In this document: positions 54,058 to 63,840 of the stretch, piece after piece
Layout: each line of letters starts with the position of its first letter
Position numbering within the stretch: position 1 is the stretch's first letter
Origin: Candidatus Anammoxibacter sp.
GTDB taxonomy: Bacteria; Planctomycetota; Brocadiia; Brocadiales; Anammoxibacteraceae
Length of the DNA stretch: 64,000 nucleotides
Assembly: GCA_021777055.1 (NCBI GenBank)
Contig: JAIQZO010000046.1
Span: 1-64,000 of the forward strand
Direction of reading: 5' to 3'
Notes under the pieces: model-generated
The model's database searches: none
The model's input: only the letters and a program-made list of their open reading frames with translations
Told to the model about the DNA's origin: nothing
Translations under genes and position numbers: made by a program

Positions 54058-55101
54058 CTACTCCCCTATATATTTCGCATAAATATTCTTTGCCGTTATC
54101 TGATCATTAGTACCAAATACAATAGACCTTCCATCGTTAAACAGGGTTATTTCATACCCGCCAGTCTTAAACTTTAACATATGTTCATTAAAACGCACAT
54201 CACCTATACATGCAAGTCTCTGAGCCACATCTTTAAAATTAATATGTTTATCCTCTTTATATCTGATTTGCACCGCATTTCGTCCGCATAGCGTGGCAGT
54301 CAAAGAGTCCAAGCCCCCTGCAAGAAAATCAAACCTTCCCTCTTTGCACACAGGGCAATTCCCTATGAGCCTTGCATTTTCAATGTTTATTTTGTCATAC
54401 TTTACATACCAGACATCGATACTAATAAGCTTTTTGTTCAGCTGTCCAACGTTGCCGGTAAGTATCTTAAATACCTCCGCCGTCTGTATAGAAGCAATAA
54501 TATTTACAATAGGAGCGATCACTCCACTGGTATCACATGTTGGGGATGAACCAGGTGAAGGAATTGTCTCAAAAACACAACGCAGGCATGGTGTTAAACC
54601 GGGTATGATATTCATAGACAAACCAACGCTACCAACACAGGCACCATAGATCCATGGTATTTTTGATTTTACGCAATAATCGTTAATCAAAAATCTGGTC
54701 CCAAAGTTATCTAACCCGTCAATAACAATATCTGCCCCGCTTATCAGTTCGTCAATATTATCTGAATTTATATCAGTGACAAATGGGACCACATTAACAT
54801 TGGAATTTATTTTCCTTAATTTTCTCTCTGCTGCAACAGCCTTCGGAAGATCATCTTTCACGTCATCCTCATCAAAGATCACTTGCCGTTGGAGATTAGA
54901 TTCTTCAACAAAATCCCTGTCTATGATCCTTATAGTGCCCACACCCGCACGGACAAGAGAATCTGCAATTACACTACCTAGGGCTCCACATCCGGCCACA
55001 ACAACAACCCCTTTATTTAATCTCTCCTGCCCTTCAGCTCCAATACCTTTAAAAAGAACCTGCCTTGAGTACCGTTGAGAAACATTATTATTGATTGTCA
55101 T
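54058..55101 (-). CDS. MoeB/ThiF family adenylyltransferase
   Basis: A 347-residue E1-like enzyme. ATP-binding GCGALGSVIADSLVRAGVG, R finger (IIDRDFVEESNLQRQ), DGLDNFGTR, and zinc cysteines in CLRC and CPVC. It adenylates the C-terminus of MoaD, ThiS or a similar ubiquitin-like protein, in molybdopterin, thiamine or thiocarboxylate sulfur transfer. The rhodanese domain of some MoeB proteins is absent. No moaD or thiS lies in the window, so the specific pathway cannot be assigned. Confidence 0.87.
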   Translation of the reverse strand: MTINNNVSQRYSRQVLFKGIGAEGQERLNKGVVVVAGCGALGSVIADSLVRAGVGTIRIIDRDFVEESNLQRQVIFDEDDVKDDLPKAVAAERKLRKINSNVNVVPFVTDINSDNIDELISGADIVIDGLDNFGTRFLINDYCVKSKIPWIYGACVGSVGLSMNIIPGLTPCLRCVFETIPSPGSSPTCDTSGVIAPIVNIIASIQTAEVFKILTGNVGQLNKKLISIDVWYVKYDKINIENARLIGNCPVCKEGRFDFLAGGLDSLTATLCGRNAVQIRYKEDKHINFKDVAQRLACIGDVRFNEHMLKFKTGGYEITLFNDGRSIVFGTNDQITAKNIYAKYIGE

Positions 55102-55560
55102 TTGTCTTTAATTTATTGATGATACTTAACGAGGCTCAAGTGAGACATTTATGACCCCATATAGTAAGGTATGATTCTATAAAATAGGTTTGGATATTCT
55201 GATTAAGGAAAGGAAATTTAATAAATTGCCTGGTTAACGATCAGATTAACGTTAGATTTATCCAAAGCTCAAACACGCCACCTAATGTGGGAGTTCAAGA
55301 TCTTGAGCTTCCACATTAGGCAATCTGATAACGCGAAAGAAACATGTAATTTATGTAATACCATCTTCCATAGACATAAGAATGGGCATATAATAAATTA
55401 CTCATGTCACACAAATCTTCTATATTATCTTTCCCCTAACTTTAATAGCCAAATCCTCTACACGGTAAAGGCCTCACTTCTGGTTTGGTTCATCAGCTTG
55501 AACAAATCGAACATAAATCAGAGGGCCACATGTACAATTTATTAAATGCTTATCACATAA
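55102..55560. repeat. Gap with REP-like 40-bp palindrome
   Basis: CCTAATGTGGGAGTTCAAGA and its near-perfect complement (55281-55320, 18 of 20 pairs) contain the same GTTCAAGATCTTGA centre as the RAYT REPs, with different outer arms. No gene. Confidence 0.7.
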
Positions 55561-55627
55561 AAAAGGCCGAAAATACCTAAAATGGGTATCCATCAAACAC
55601 CCAGGTATTTTCAGCCTTTTATTATTT
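55561..55627 (-). terminator. Bidirectional rho-independent terminator
   Basis: An 18-bp stem with one mismatch, AAAAGGCCGAAAATACCT (55561-55578) with 55603-55620, followed by a T-run on both sides. It ends the transcript of the NifU-domain gene at 55752. Confidence 0.8.
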
Positions 55628-55751
55628 AACATGCCATCTTTATAGAAGTTTACAATACTGACATCTTCTAATTCTCTGATTTATCAACTATCTCCACGTT
55701 TACGATCGTATCCAATTCAGGTTTGTAAACTACACTCACGTCTCTATGCAG

Positions 55752-55970
55752 CTATGCAGCTTCTACACTTACAACCTCCGGAACAGCTTCTTTCAACCTG
55801 GCCTCAACTCCATGCTTTAAGGTCATAAGTGCACTGGGGCAAGATCCACATGCACCTTTCAGTTTAACCTTTACAACGCCACCTTCTATACTAACCAACT
55901 CAATATCACCACCATCTGCCTGTAAAGCAGGTCTTATGCTTTCAAGCGCTTTCTCTACTCTTTCTTTCAT
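55752..55970 (-). CDS. NifU C-terminal domain (Nfu-type) Fe-S protein
   Basis: A 72-residue Nfu/NifU_C protein. I start at ATG 55970 because GGAG lies seven bases upstream; an earlier in-frame ATG lacks this. The domain has LESIRPALQADGGDIELVSI and the ACGSCPSA CxxC motif that carries a labile Fe-S cluster, then TLKHGVEARL. It delivers Fe-S clusters to apo-proteins in the cytoplasm. Single gene, terminator at 55561. Confidence 0.92.
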   Translation of the reverse strand: MKERVEKALESIRPALQADGGDIELVSIEGGVVKVKLKGACGSCPSALMTLKHGVEARLKEAVPEVVSVEAA

Positions 55971-56000
55971 GCAAATCTCCTTCAAAAAAAATGTCGTCAT

Positions 56001-56610
56001 AAAAACAATACTGATTCTAAACGCATCTCATTAATATACTACAAGTATAAGTATCGTCTTACGTTATAAAAACTTCTCTAAAAAAAAGTTGTAGTCTTTA
56101 TGGAATACAGAATACAGTAGACAGAAGTCAGAAGTCAGAAGTCAGAATAAAAGAAAACATGACTCAGGAAGTGAATAGAAATTTACAATTAATAACTCTA
56201 CTGTAAAACAAGCACCAAACTATGTTTTATTCTGTATTCTGGTTGCGGATTCGCCACACTATGGATTCTGGTTGTAACTTTGCCGCATTCTGTTATATAA
56301 AGTAAATAAATAAAGGATTTTTGTCAATATTAAACTATGGTACACTGTGAAAATCCCAAATATTATAGTATTCTCTAGTAGAATCATGTTTTTTGAGAAC
56401 AGATATTTACATCGCGCAGTTAAGTTATTTGCAGAGGTATAGTTACTGGATATAGGATGTTCTATAACCAGTTTGGTAACTTTAATAATGTTACATTTTT
56501 AGTTAAAGAATAACTACTTGACAGAAATGCACAACATCTGATAGCATTACACATTAGTGTTACAACTATTTTTGCTATAAAAACCACATCTGATTAATAA
56601 ATTATATCTC
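56001..56610. repeat. Gap with R2 element (56066-56300)
   Basis: An R2 copy with AATACAGAATACAGTAGAC, tripled GTCAGAA, ATTTACAATTAATAACTC and hairpin remnants. A TTGACA at 56518-56523 might be part of the promoter of the gene at 56611. No gene. Confidence 0.7.
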
Positions 56611-57063
56611 ATGACTACTTGCTCAAAAAAAAAAAACATAGATTTAGATGATTTTAAGTATACATCTACTCATGAATGGTTATATGTAGAAGGAAACCTG
56701 ATTACTATTGGTGTTACGGAAGTTGTCACAAAAAAACTCGGATCAATTATCTATCTTGACCTGCCGGACATAGATGACGAAATATTAACCATTGTACCGT
56801 TTGGTGAAATCGAGAGCGTTGATGATACTTATGATGTAAATTGCCCTGTAGAAGGAGAAACCACTGAAGTAAATGAAACATTAATGAACAAGCTCGACAT
56901 TCTGGATACCGACCCATATAAAAAAGGATGGCTAATAAAACTTTACGCAGAAGATGTCACGGCAATCTCAGAACTGATGACTAGAGATGAGTATGAACAG
57001 AAATTTGATATCAATCTAAACTCGCGAAAAAGAAAGACAAAATTAAACGGAAGCAGGAAGTAA
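56611..57063 (+). CDS. GcvH-like protein lacking the lipoyl lysine
   Basis: A 150-residue protein with the glycine cleavage H-protein fold: FKYTSTHEWLYVEGN, ITIGVTEVVTKKLGSIIYLDLP and the ESV..PVEGE motif. The lipoyl lysine expected in ESVKAASD is replaced by Asp71 (ESVDDTYDVNCPVEGE), so it cannot be lipoylated there. A basic C-terminal tail (RKRKTKLNGSRK) extends beyond the usual fold. It therefore is not a standard GcvH; it may be a noncatalytic adaptor. No gcvT or gcvP lies nearby. Poor ribosome binding site. Confidence 0.82.
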   Translation: MTTCSKKKNIDLDDFKYTSTHEWLYVEGNLITIGVTEVVTKKLGSIIYLDLPDIDDEILTIVPFGEIESVDDTYDVNCPVEGETTEVNETLMNKLDILDTDPYKKGWLIKLYAEDVTAISELMTRDEYEQKFDINLNSRKRKTKLNGSRK

Positions 57064-57137
57064 ATGATAGGACAAAACATCTCCGACGATCTTAGAAATA
57101 GTTTCTAAGACCGCCGAAGATAAAAAAGACACCATCA

Positions 57138-57521
57138 TTAATAGTGTAATTTCTGTATCGCTTTTGGCATTTTCTTCCTCTGTCCGGAAGGCAGCAGTAC
57201 CCGCACATAATGGACCAGCGCCTTTATCTCTTCACTGTTATAAGTCTTTCCCCAGCTTGGCATCTTGTTTTTACCATTAGTAATAGATTTAAACATCTCT
57301 TCATCTGTTATTGATTTCTGCCAATCTATATTTTTAAAGTTTTGCGCACTTAATCCCTTTCCCCTCTTGGTTGGCCTGCCATCCAAACCGTGGCATTTAG
57401 CACAACTACGGGCATAATTCTTTTTGGGATCTGCATTCGCACTAGAAACAAACAGTGTTAACATAATCATAACAGCCACAAACACAGGCAAAACTACAAA
57501 CCTTCCTGAAACATTTTTCAT
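57138..57521 (-). CDS. Monoheme cytochrome c
   Basis: A 127-residue periplasmic protein. Signal peptide FVAVMIMLTLFVSSANA, heme motif CAKCH, and a likely axial Met in KNKMPSWGK. It is a small class I cytochrome c that should shuttle electrons in the periplasm or paryphoplasm. The tail (GQRKKMPKAIQKLHY) is basic. AGGAGGTAG upstream supports ATG 57521. It is convergent with the GcvH-like gene. Confidence 0.9.
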   Translation of the reverse strand: MKNVSGRFVVLPVFVAVMIMLTLFVSSANADPKKNYARSCAKCHGLDGRPTKRGKGLSAQNFKNIDWQKSITDEEMFKSITNGKNKMPSWGKTYNSEEIKALVHYVRVLLPSGQRKKMPKAIQKLHY

Positions 57522-57663
57522 ACTCTACCTCCTGTTTATAAAGATGTAAATATTAAGATATTTTAGCTTTCTTTGGCAGAAAGCTTTATATACAATTACA
57601 TACTCTTACTTATTTAATTTTAATCTATAAAGTATAAAAAATACAACACTATATTTTGGACTA

Positions 57664-57918
57664 GTACAACGTCTATGTTCTATTGGCGATAGCCATGCGA
57701 TCTAAATTCTTTTTGTTAACAAATAGTACCTACTCAGGTAGATAGGCTGAAGGCTAAAGGTAAAACTTAAAGGCAAAAATCCTGAGGCTTTTACTTTTTA
57801 ACATTAGCCTGGAGACCTAAAAAGGCTTAATGCTTTTACCTTCAACCTATCCACCTGAGTAGGTATAACGGATAAGGCTTAAGAAATCATACCCGTTATT
57901 AGAACAATGACGCAGTAC
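57664..57918. mobile_element. MITE, copy B (255 bp), opposite orientation
   Basis: The same element as at 4987-5268, in inverse orientation. It starts GTACAACGTC at 57664 and ends GCGTC's complement before GTAC at 57918. CTAG flanks the left and CTCG the right, so the target duplication is imperfect. The interior is shorter than in copy A. No coding sequence. Confidence 0.82.
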
Positions 57919-58171
57919 TCGTATTTGGTATTAAACCTGAAGCGCTTTATTTTTATTAGTAAATTACACATTTCGGGTGTGCCTTTTTTAGCCTGGTGGT
58001 ATCAAAATTTCCATTTAAATCAGTTGTAAATTATAAATAATATAAGGTGGGGATTGCCGAGCAAAAACCACTATAATCTTAATCTTAACCTTAATTAACC
58101 CACTGAAATTAAGATTAAGATTATAAATTTAGTATTAACTTAAAAACAAAAAGTCCGCCAAAGGCATTAAC
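57919..58171. repeat. Gap with R4 palindrome upstream of cca
   Basis: AATCTTAATCTTAA and AATTAAGATTAAGATT face each other at about 58076-58125, an R4 copy. The gap has no gene. The cca start is a TTG at 58172. Confidence 0.6.
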
Positions 58172-59533
58172 TTGAGACATAACAAAAAAGATACAAAACT
58201 TTTTAAGTCCGCCCTACAAATAGTATCGCATCTAAGAGACAAAGGATACTCCGCTTTCTTTGCAGGAGGATGTGTTCGTGACATGGTAATGGATATTGCC
58301 CCGGTAGATTATGACATTGCCACCAGCGCAACGCCTGATGAGGTAATGTCTTTGTTCAGGAGATCAATCCCTGTAGGAGCTAAATTCGGTGTGGTAAATG
58401 TTCTTGAAGACGAATTTCAATTTGAGATTGCTACGTTCAGGTCTGACGGAACATACAGTGATGGAAGAAGGCCAGATAGCATCAATTTTTGTGATGCTGA
58501 AGGGGACGTAAAGAGAAGGGATTTCACCATAAATGGTATGTTATTTGATCCTCTTGAGGAGAAAATACTGGATTACGTCGGAGGAAAAAATGATATTAAG
58601 GCATGTGTAATCAGAACCATAGGAGATCCATTGGAAAGATTTGCGGAAGATCACTTGCGAATGATAAGGGCAGTTAGGTTCTCCGCCAGATTTTCATTTA
58701 AGATTGAGCAGGACACAAAGAGTGCCATTAAAAAATTAGCCGCAAAAATATTAACTGTAAGCGCGGAAAGGATTCGTGAGGAACTTGAAAAAGGATTAAC
58801 CGCTTCAAATCCCCATGAATTTGTCCGACTATTAGATGAATTAGGGCTTGCAGAACAAATACTCCCAGAGATCTCTGGAATGAAAGGAGTGGAACAACCA
58901 GAGAATTTTCATCCGGAAGGAGATGTCTTTGTCCACACACTTATCGCTGTCTCAATGCTTGTGAAACCATCATGGGAACTTGCAATGGGAATACTGTTGC
59001 ATGATATAGGAAAGCCAGCTGCTTTCTTTAAAGAAGTTAATGATAAGGGAGAAGTGGAGAAGATCAGATTTTATCAACATGATAATATAGGTGCAAGGAT
59101 GGCAGGCAAGATATGCAACCGGTTAAAGACATCTACATTCACAAAAGAGAGAATTATGTGGCTGGTAAAGAAACATCTGATAATTAAAGACGTACAAAAT
59201 ATGAGAAAAAGTACCTTAAAAAAACTCTTTGCTGATCCCGGATTCCCTGAGCTGTTAGAACTATTCCGGATTGATACCCTGTCAAGTACAAAAGATTTAA
59301 CAAACTATGATTTCTGCAAAGAAAAGTTTGAAACAATGGATGAAGATGAAGTAAAACCTGCACCACTGGTTACAGGGCACGATCTTATCAATATGGGGCT
59401 TAAACCTGGACCAGACTATGGAAAAATATTGTCATTTATGATGGAAGAACAGCTTGAGGAGAGAATAACCAGCAGAGAAGAGGCATTAGATCTTGTAAAA
59501 AATATTATAGTATTACCAGTCAAAAAGAGTTAA
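58172..59533 (+). CDS. cca: CCA tRNA nucleotidyltransferase / polyA polymerase family
   Basis: A 453-residue class II nucleotidyltransferase. The GGCVRD motif, VDYDIAT with the DxD metal ligands, and RRDFTINGM are present. An HD domain follows (ILLHDIGKP) with the second His in H-D of YQHDNIG. It repairs or adds the 3' CCA of tRNA. The HD region suggests phosphatase or phosphodiesterase activity. The start is TTG, with no upstream ATG. It may be in an operon with the nucleotidyltransferase and HepT-like genes that follow 18 bp and beyond. Confidence 0.9.
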   Translation: MRHNKKDTKLFKSALQIVSHLRDKGYSAFFAGGCVRDMVMDIAPVDYDIATSATPDEVMSLFRRSIPVGAKFGVVNVLEDEFQFEIATFRSDGTYSDGRRPDSINFCDAEGDVKRRDFTINGMLFDPLEEKILDYVGGKNDIKACVIRTIGDPLERFAEDHLRMIRAVRFSARFSFKIEQDTKSAIKKLAAKILTVSAERIREELEKGLTASNPHEFVRLLDELGLAEQILPEISGMKGVEQPENFHPEGDVFVHTLIAVSMLVKPSWELAMGILLHDIGKPAAFFKEVNDKGEVEKIRFYQHDNIGARMAGKICNRLKTSTFTKERIMWLVKKHLIIKDVQNMRKSTLKKLFADPGFPELLELFRIDTLSSTKDLTNYDFCKEKFETMDEDEVKPAPLVTGHDLINMGLKPGPDYGKILSFMMEEQLEERITSREEALDLVKNIIVLPVKKS

Positions 59534-59551
59534 TAAATCTATACTATAAAT

Positions 59552-59959
59552 ATGAAACCAAAGGAAAAAATAACAGAACAAGGGATAAAGGATAAACTTT
59601 CTCCTCTTTTTCATGAAAAAGATTTAAGGCTCGTAATATTGTTTGGATCAACTGCGACGGGTAATCGTCATAATACAAGCGATATTGACCTTGGATTCTT
59701 ATTTGATAATCAGGTTGATATTCTGGAACTGACAAACAGGGTGATACAACTTCTAAAACGTGATAACATCGATGTTGTAGATTTAAATCGTACAAGTCCG
59801 CTATTAAGGTTTTCGGCGGTAAAAAAGGGCAAGCTTCTCTACGAAAAAGAACCAGGGCAATTTAATGAATTTGCCTCCTTAGCATTTCGGATCTATGTGG
59901 ATACAAAGAAGTTGCGTAGTGCAAGGGCGAAATCAATAAAAAATTTTCTGATGAAATGA
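59552..59959 (+). CDS. MntA-type nucleotidyltransferase antitoxin
   Basis: A 135-residue MNT-type minimal nucleotidyltransferase. LVILFGSTATGNRHNTSDID has the GS-x10-DxD motif, with Asp in SDIDLGF. The MntA antitoxin AMPylates (polyAMPylates) HepT. A HepT-like gene follows 7 bp downstream, so the two form a typical pair, in the order mntA then hepT. The start ATG 59552 has no strong ribosome binding site. Confidence 0.83.
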   Translation: MKPKEKITEQGIKDKLSPLFHEKDLRLVILFGSTATGNRHNTSDIDLGFLFDNQVDILELTNRVIQLLKRDNIDVVDLNRTSPLLRFSAVKKGKLLYEKEPGQFNEFASLAFRIYVDTKKLRSARAKSIKNFLMK

Positions 59960-59966
59960 GTACTTA

Positions 59967-60392
59967 ATGAGTCCACTGGAAAAAGAGGTAATAAGAAGAA
60001 AGATTGCAGTTATCATAGAAAATCTTAACCTCCTTAAACCTATCAAAAATATGACACAAGTAGAGTATATTGATGATATATATAAAAGAAAGGCAACTGA
60101 GCGTCTATTACAGGAATTAATTGAAGCGGCAATTGATATAAATACACATATAATAACTCAAACAAAGAATATGGTCCCTGACGATTATTATGAGAGTTTT
60201 ATTAAAATGGGAGAACTTAGAATAATACCCAGACTGATAGCTGAAAAATTGGCTCCATCAGCAGGATTAAGAAACAGATTGGTGCACGAGTATGACACAT
60301 TAGAACATCATATAATCCTTAATGCAGTTAAGACTGCCGAAGGACTTTACACTGAATACATAAAAGCCCTTGAATTTTATATCTCGGAATGA
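59967..60392 (+). CDS. HepT-like ribonuclease toxin (DUF86)
   Basis: A 141-residue helical HEPN protein. The R-x4-6-H motif is RNRLVHEY near residue 108, followed by the modified-Tyr of the HepT motif (HEYD). It should cleave RNA and be silenced by AMPylation from MntA. GAGT and the spacing to the previous gene support ATG 59967. Together they form a toxin-antitoxin pair unrelated to those in the first 9 kb. Confidence 0.85.
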   Translation: MSPLEKEVIRRKIAVIIENLNLLKPIKNMTQVEYIDDIYKRKATERLLQELIEAAIDINTHIITQTKNMVPDDYYESFIKMGELRIIPRLIAEKLAPSAGLRNRLVHEYDTLEHHIILNAVKTAEGLYTEYIKALEFYISE

Positions 60393-60426
60393 GACATAAT
60401 GATAAATCCTTAATTCTGTAGATTTC

Positions 60427-61188
60427 CTACAACACCTTCCTTCCGTCACGTCCATCAAACATTAAAAACTTCCGGAGATTCCATTTTTGAATCAAAAACT
60501 TACCACTGGTAACCATTACTCCAAAGGAATAAACAACGCTAGCCCTGAAACCGATTGATGAAGATTCATTTGTGTATTGTGACGGAGAGGTAACCTCTCC
60601 GATTCTGTAACCAAAGTAGACAGCTTGCGCAAGCATCTGGTTATCAAACACAAAATCGTCGGAATTTTCCATTATTGGCATGGACGCAATAACCTCCCTT
60701 GAAAATGCCCTGTAACCGGTATGATACTCGGAAAGATTCCGCCCCAACATTATATTCTCTATAAATGTAAGGATCTTGTTAATAACATATTTAAAAAATG
60801 GCATGCCACCAGTGCGGGCCATGCCATTTAATACCCTTGTTCCCAAGACCACATCAAACACCTCTAAAGATATTAAACTTGCCATGGCAGGTATCAATTT
60901 CGGGGGATATTGGTAATCAGGATGGAGCATGATAATAATATCCGCCCCTTTCTCAAGGGCAAGTTTATAACATGTCTTCTGGTTTGCCCCATACCCTTTA
61001 TTCTTATCATGAATATGCACGTCAAGCCCTAATCCCCTTGCCACCTCAGCAGTCCTGTCCATGCTATAATCATCAGTAAGGATCACACTATCCACCACAT
61101 CCTTTGGTACCTCGTCAAATGTTTTTCTTAACGTCTTCTCCGCATTATAAGCAGGCATGACAACAATTATCTTTTTTCCATTCAACAT
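60427..61188 (-). CDS. Glycosyltransferase family 2 (DPM-like)
   Basis: A 253-residue GT2 enzyme: VVMPAYNAEKTLRKTFDEVP, LTDDYSMDRTAE (nucleotide-binding Asp), IMLHPDYQYPPKLIP (DxD-like in HPDYQYP) and QTHTGYRAFSREV-like sequence. It resembles polyprenyl-phosphate mannosyl or glucosyltransferases. There is no C-terminal membrane domain, so it is probably peripheral. Convergent with hepT. GGAAAAAAG before ATG gives weak support. Confidence 0.83.
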   Translation of the reverse strand: MLNGKKIIVVMPAYNAEKTLRKTFDEVPKDVVDSVILTDDYSMDRTAEVARGLGLDVHIHDKNKGYGANQKTCYKLALEKGADIIIMLHPDYQYPPKLIPAMASLISLEVFDVVLGTRVLNGMARTGGMPFFKYVINKILTFIENIMLGRNLSEYHTGYRAFSREVIASMPIMENSDDFVFDNQMLAQAVYFGYRIGEVTSPSQYTNESSSIGFRASVVYSFGVMVTSGKFLIQKWNLRKFLMFDGRDGRKVL

Positions 61189-62088
61189 GTTTGAATTAGC
61201 ACCTACGACGGACTAAAGTCTCCAACGAGGCACGTCTCCTATCGCAAACAAACATCTCTACCCGTACATCATCGAGGCTAAAGCCTTGAGTTACGAAATG
61301 TAGCTCATACCTTTAGGTTTGAGTCAATTCTTAACAGTAATAACGAAAACAATTTCAATTATCTGCGACACACAATATTTTGTAAATAGTAGGTTGGGTT
61401 AAGCAGTAGCGAAACCCAACAATTATTCGTCACGCTCTGTTGGGTTTCGCTACCGCTTAACCCAACCTACACCTTAACTCATAGAAAATAGAGGCGTTAC
61501 ACCGTAACACTAACAGAAGAAACGTATTCGGCCCAAAATGAAAATTCCTATACTATTTAATTAGCACCTACGGTGGACATTTAGCTTTTAACTTCTTAAT
61601 CCTAATCGTACTCTTAATCTTAATCCACATAATACGATTATGATTATGGGCACCATTCATAATTGACTAAAAGTAGTTTACTCTTCTCTTTTTGAACTGC
61701 AGAACAGCAGAACAAGGAACCGCAGAATTATGAGGTTTTAATCCTTCATAATTCTGCAGTTCCTTGTTCTGCTGTTCGATATTCAAGAAAAACTAACAGA
61801 GAAAAGGTTTTTGGTGGGCCATGTCGCACCCAACATTAATAATAATTTGCAACTATTTCTCGGATAAGGAATTAAAATGAGAATTACTATACAATTGAAT
61901 TATAACAACCTTTTCATTTAAATTACAAACATTGAATTGCAGGGCGGGTCAAGATTTTACCCTCTGTATATTGGAGTACTAAAATGGAAAAACATAAGGC
62001 AGCTCAAGACAGTTATACCGTATAACCTGACCACCGGCTACACGGTATAACGGTTATACTTGTTTGTAATACCGTTTTTGTTAAGTTG
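61189..62088. other. 900-bp gap with several palindromes, no gene
   Basis: A full R6 palindrome at about 61389-61473 (GTAGGTTGGGTTAAGC and AACCCAACCTAC), an R4-like stretch at about 61593-61652, a long hairpin at 61702-61777 and a GTTATACCGTATAACC inverted motif at about 62011-62060. No open frame has support. Confidence 0.65.
61702..61777. repeat. Long near-perfect hairpin
   Basis: A stem of about 34 bp (GAACAGCAGAACAAGGAAC and its complement, one mismatch and one bulge) with a TTTTAAT loop. It may be a small inverted-repeat element or a processing hairpin. Confidence 0.75.
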
Positions 62089-63234
62089 TTAAATAGTGAA
62101 AGGCATGAAGAATGAAAGGTTTTCTATCGCTTTTCGAAATGGTGTGTATCTCACAAATCGTTGAGTATCTGCATTACTAATCTTATCATTCATCCGAAAT
62201 ATCTTTTTTATCATATATAGTTTTGCCCTGGTGGACGCTTCACCTCCAGGGGCAACATCCGTCACAAAATCCATTGCAACCTGCGTATTATCAAAAACTT
62301 GAGTTGTCATCTTTCTACCAAGCTTAGTGTTGCCAATTGTGGCATCCGGAATTGTTTCTACCAGATTTAACCCCGCAAACAATACGTCTTCACCTATGTT
62401 AAGTGCACTCTGTGGTAAATCTACAACAAGATCCTTACCTATGGCCTTGACAAAGACGCTCTTAAAAAGGTGTTTAAACCTTGCTCCAATCCCAACTGGC
62501 TTCTCTGTTTCTTCTGGTGTATAGGCACCTAAACTGAGACCACTAGCAATATTTTTTGTAAAATTACCTACCGTTTTAAGAAAACCTATCTTTTTTCTGG
62601 TTTTAAGAACCCCATTGGTATCCATGTATTTTACCTCACTGCCACTTCCCAAATCTTTTGCAAGGTTTTTTATGTTGCTAAAAGCATCAAACAGGTCTTT
62701 GCCCACTCTACTAGCAAATTTATCATGAGAATACTCATTGTCGATCACACCAGTTGACCTTTCAAGGAAATATTTGTCCCCTCCAGGATTAGACAATAAC
62801 TGATCTTCTTTATATTTTTTTATCTGATGCATAAAACCACGATCAGCTTTATCTATTTCAACAACATCATTTCGGCTTAGTACCCTATCTTCATTATTTA
62901 ATCTACTGTTGATTTTTTCATTACCAGCCATCTGATTCTGTATATTTTTACGCGGATACGCTTTTCCTAACGGAACCGGACGAAATGACTTTGAATATCT
63001 CTTGAGGTGCATCCCTGGTCTCATGGTATCTCTGCTGCTTACCTTTACTCCAGAATCTCTTTGTTTATTTATACTATTATCTGTTTCTATAACTCTCTTA
63101 CTCTCACCAGCATTTGTTTCATTGTATAGGATGTTGGTAAACTTTATATCACGATTTCCACTATTTTCAGTTTTTGTTTCTGATGTCCCTTGTAAAGAAA
63201 AGCCAGTTGTACCTACTGCATTTAGAGCTTCCAT
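62089..63234 (-). CDS. Hypothetical protein with hydrophilic N-terminus
   Basis: A 381-residue protein I do not recognise. Residues 1-190 are polar, rich in Asn, Lys and Ser, with motifs such as KRYSKSFRPVPLGKAYPR. The C-terminal half has amphipathic segments (KSVFVKAIGKDLVVDLP, then LNIGEDVLFAGLNLVETIP) and no clear membrane helix. No signal peptide. Possibly a secreted or structural protein, but nothing in the sequence assigns it. No strong ribosome binding site. Confidence 0.55.
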   Translation of the reverse strand: MEALNAVGTTGFSLQGTSETKTENSGNRDIKFTNILYNETNAGESKRVIETDNSINKQRDSGVKVSSRDTMRPGMHLKRYSKSFRPVPLGKAYPRKNIQNQMAGNEKINSRLNNEDRVLSRNDVVEIDKADRGFMHQIKKYKEDQLLSNPGGDKYFLERSTGVIDNEYSHDKFASRVGKDLFDAFSNIKNLAKDLGSGSEVKYMDTNGVLKTRKKIGFLKTVGNFTKNIASGLSLGAYTPEETEKPVGIGARFKHLFKSVFVKAIGKDLVVDLPQSALNIGEDVLFAGLNLVETIPDATIGNTKLGRKMTTQVFDNTQVAMDFVTDVAPGGEASTRAKLYMIKKIFRMNDKISNADTQRFVRYTPFRKAIENLSFFMPFTI

Positions 63235-63840
63235 GCCAATGCCTCTTGTATTTAATAATTTATTTTAGATTATATTGAGTTAACAAACAACTTAACGCAA
63301 ACATAATGCCAATTATAGAGAGACCATATATATCTTTCTGTTTCCTTTACCAAGAATCAGAACGGCGTAGTACAAAAAGACATAAACCACAAACATAATA
63401 TCACTTACAAACACAAACAATGGCTGTCATCCTTCTCATTATAGATTACTAGCATACAAACAAGAATATGCTCCCCCGGATTAATACGGAAAGATTTACA
63501 TTTTGCAAGTAAACCTTTCCCATTTTCAAAATTATCCTGTATATATAAGGGCTGATTTTATATTATTATATTTATTTATCTAAAAAAAATAATTGCTAGT
63601 TAAATTGGAGAGCAGTTCCTATCACACCTTAATATGGAAGAAATATATGTTTCATAAAGGCATTATGCTTAAACGTACTAAAAATCTGGCATCTATTGAT
63701 GCACATTTCAAATATCATAGATTATCATACATCTAGGATCTAGGAACAAGTAACCTGTAACTATTTAATAACAAATAGCTTAAACAATGCATTGCAACAC
63801 TTCTTTTTAAAAACAAGTTTTTACAGGGCAATACTATAAT
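63235..63840. other. 606-bp divergent gap, no gene seen
   Basis: AT-rich. It lies between the divergent genes at 62089 and 63841. I see no clear palindrome or promoter. Confidence 0.45.

Noticed and set aside
57919-58171. Transposase remnant beside MITE copy B
   Set aside because: No coding similarity to any transposase is visible; only the palindromic R4 repeat is present.
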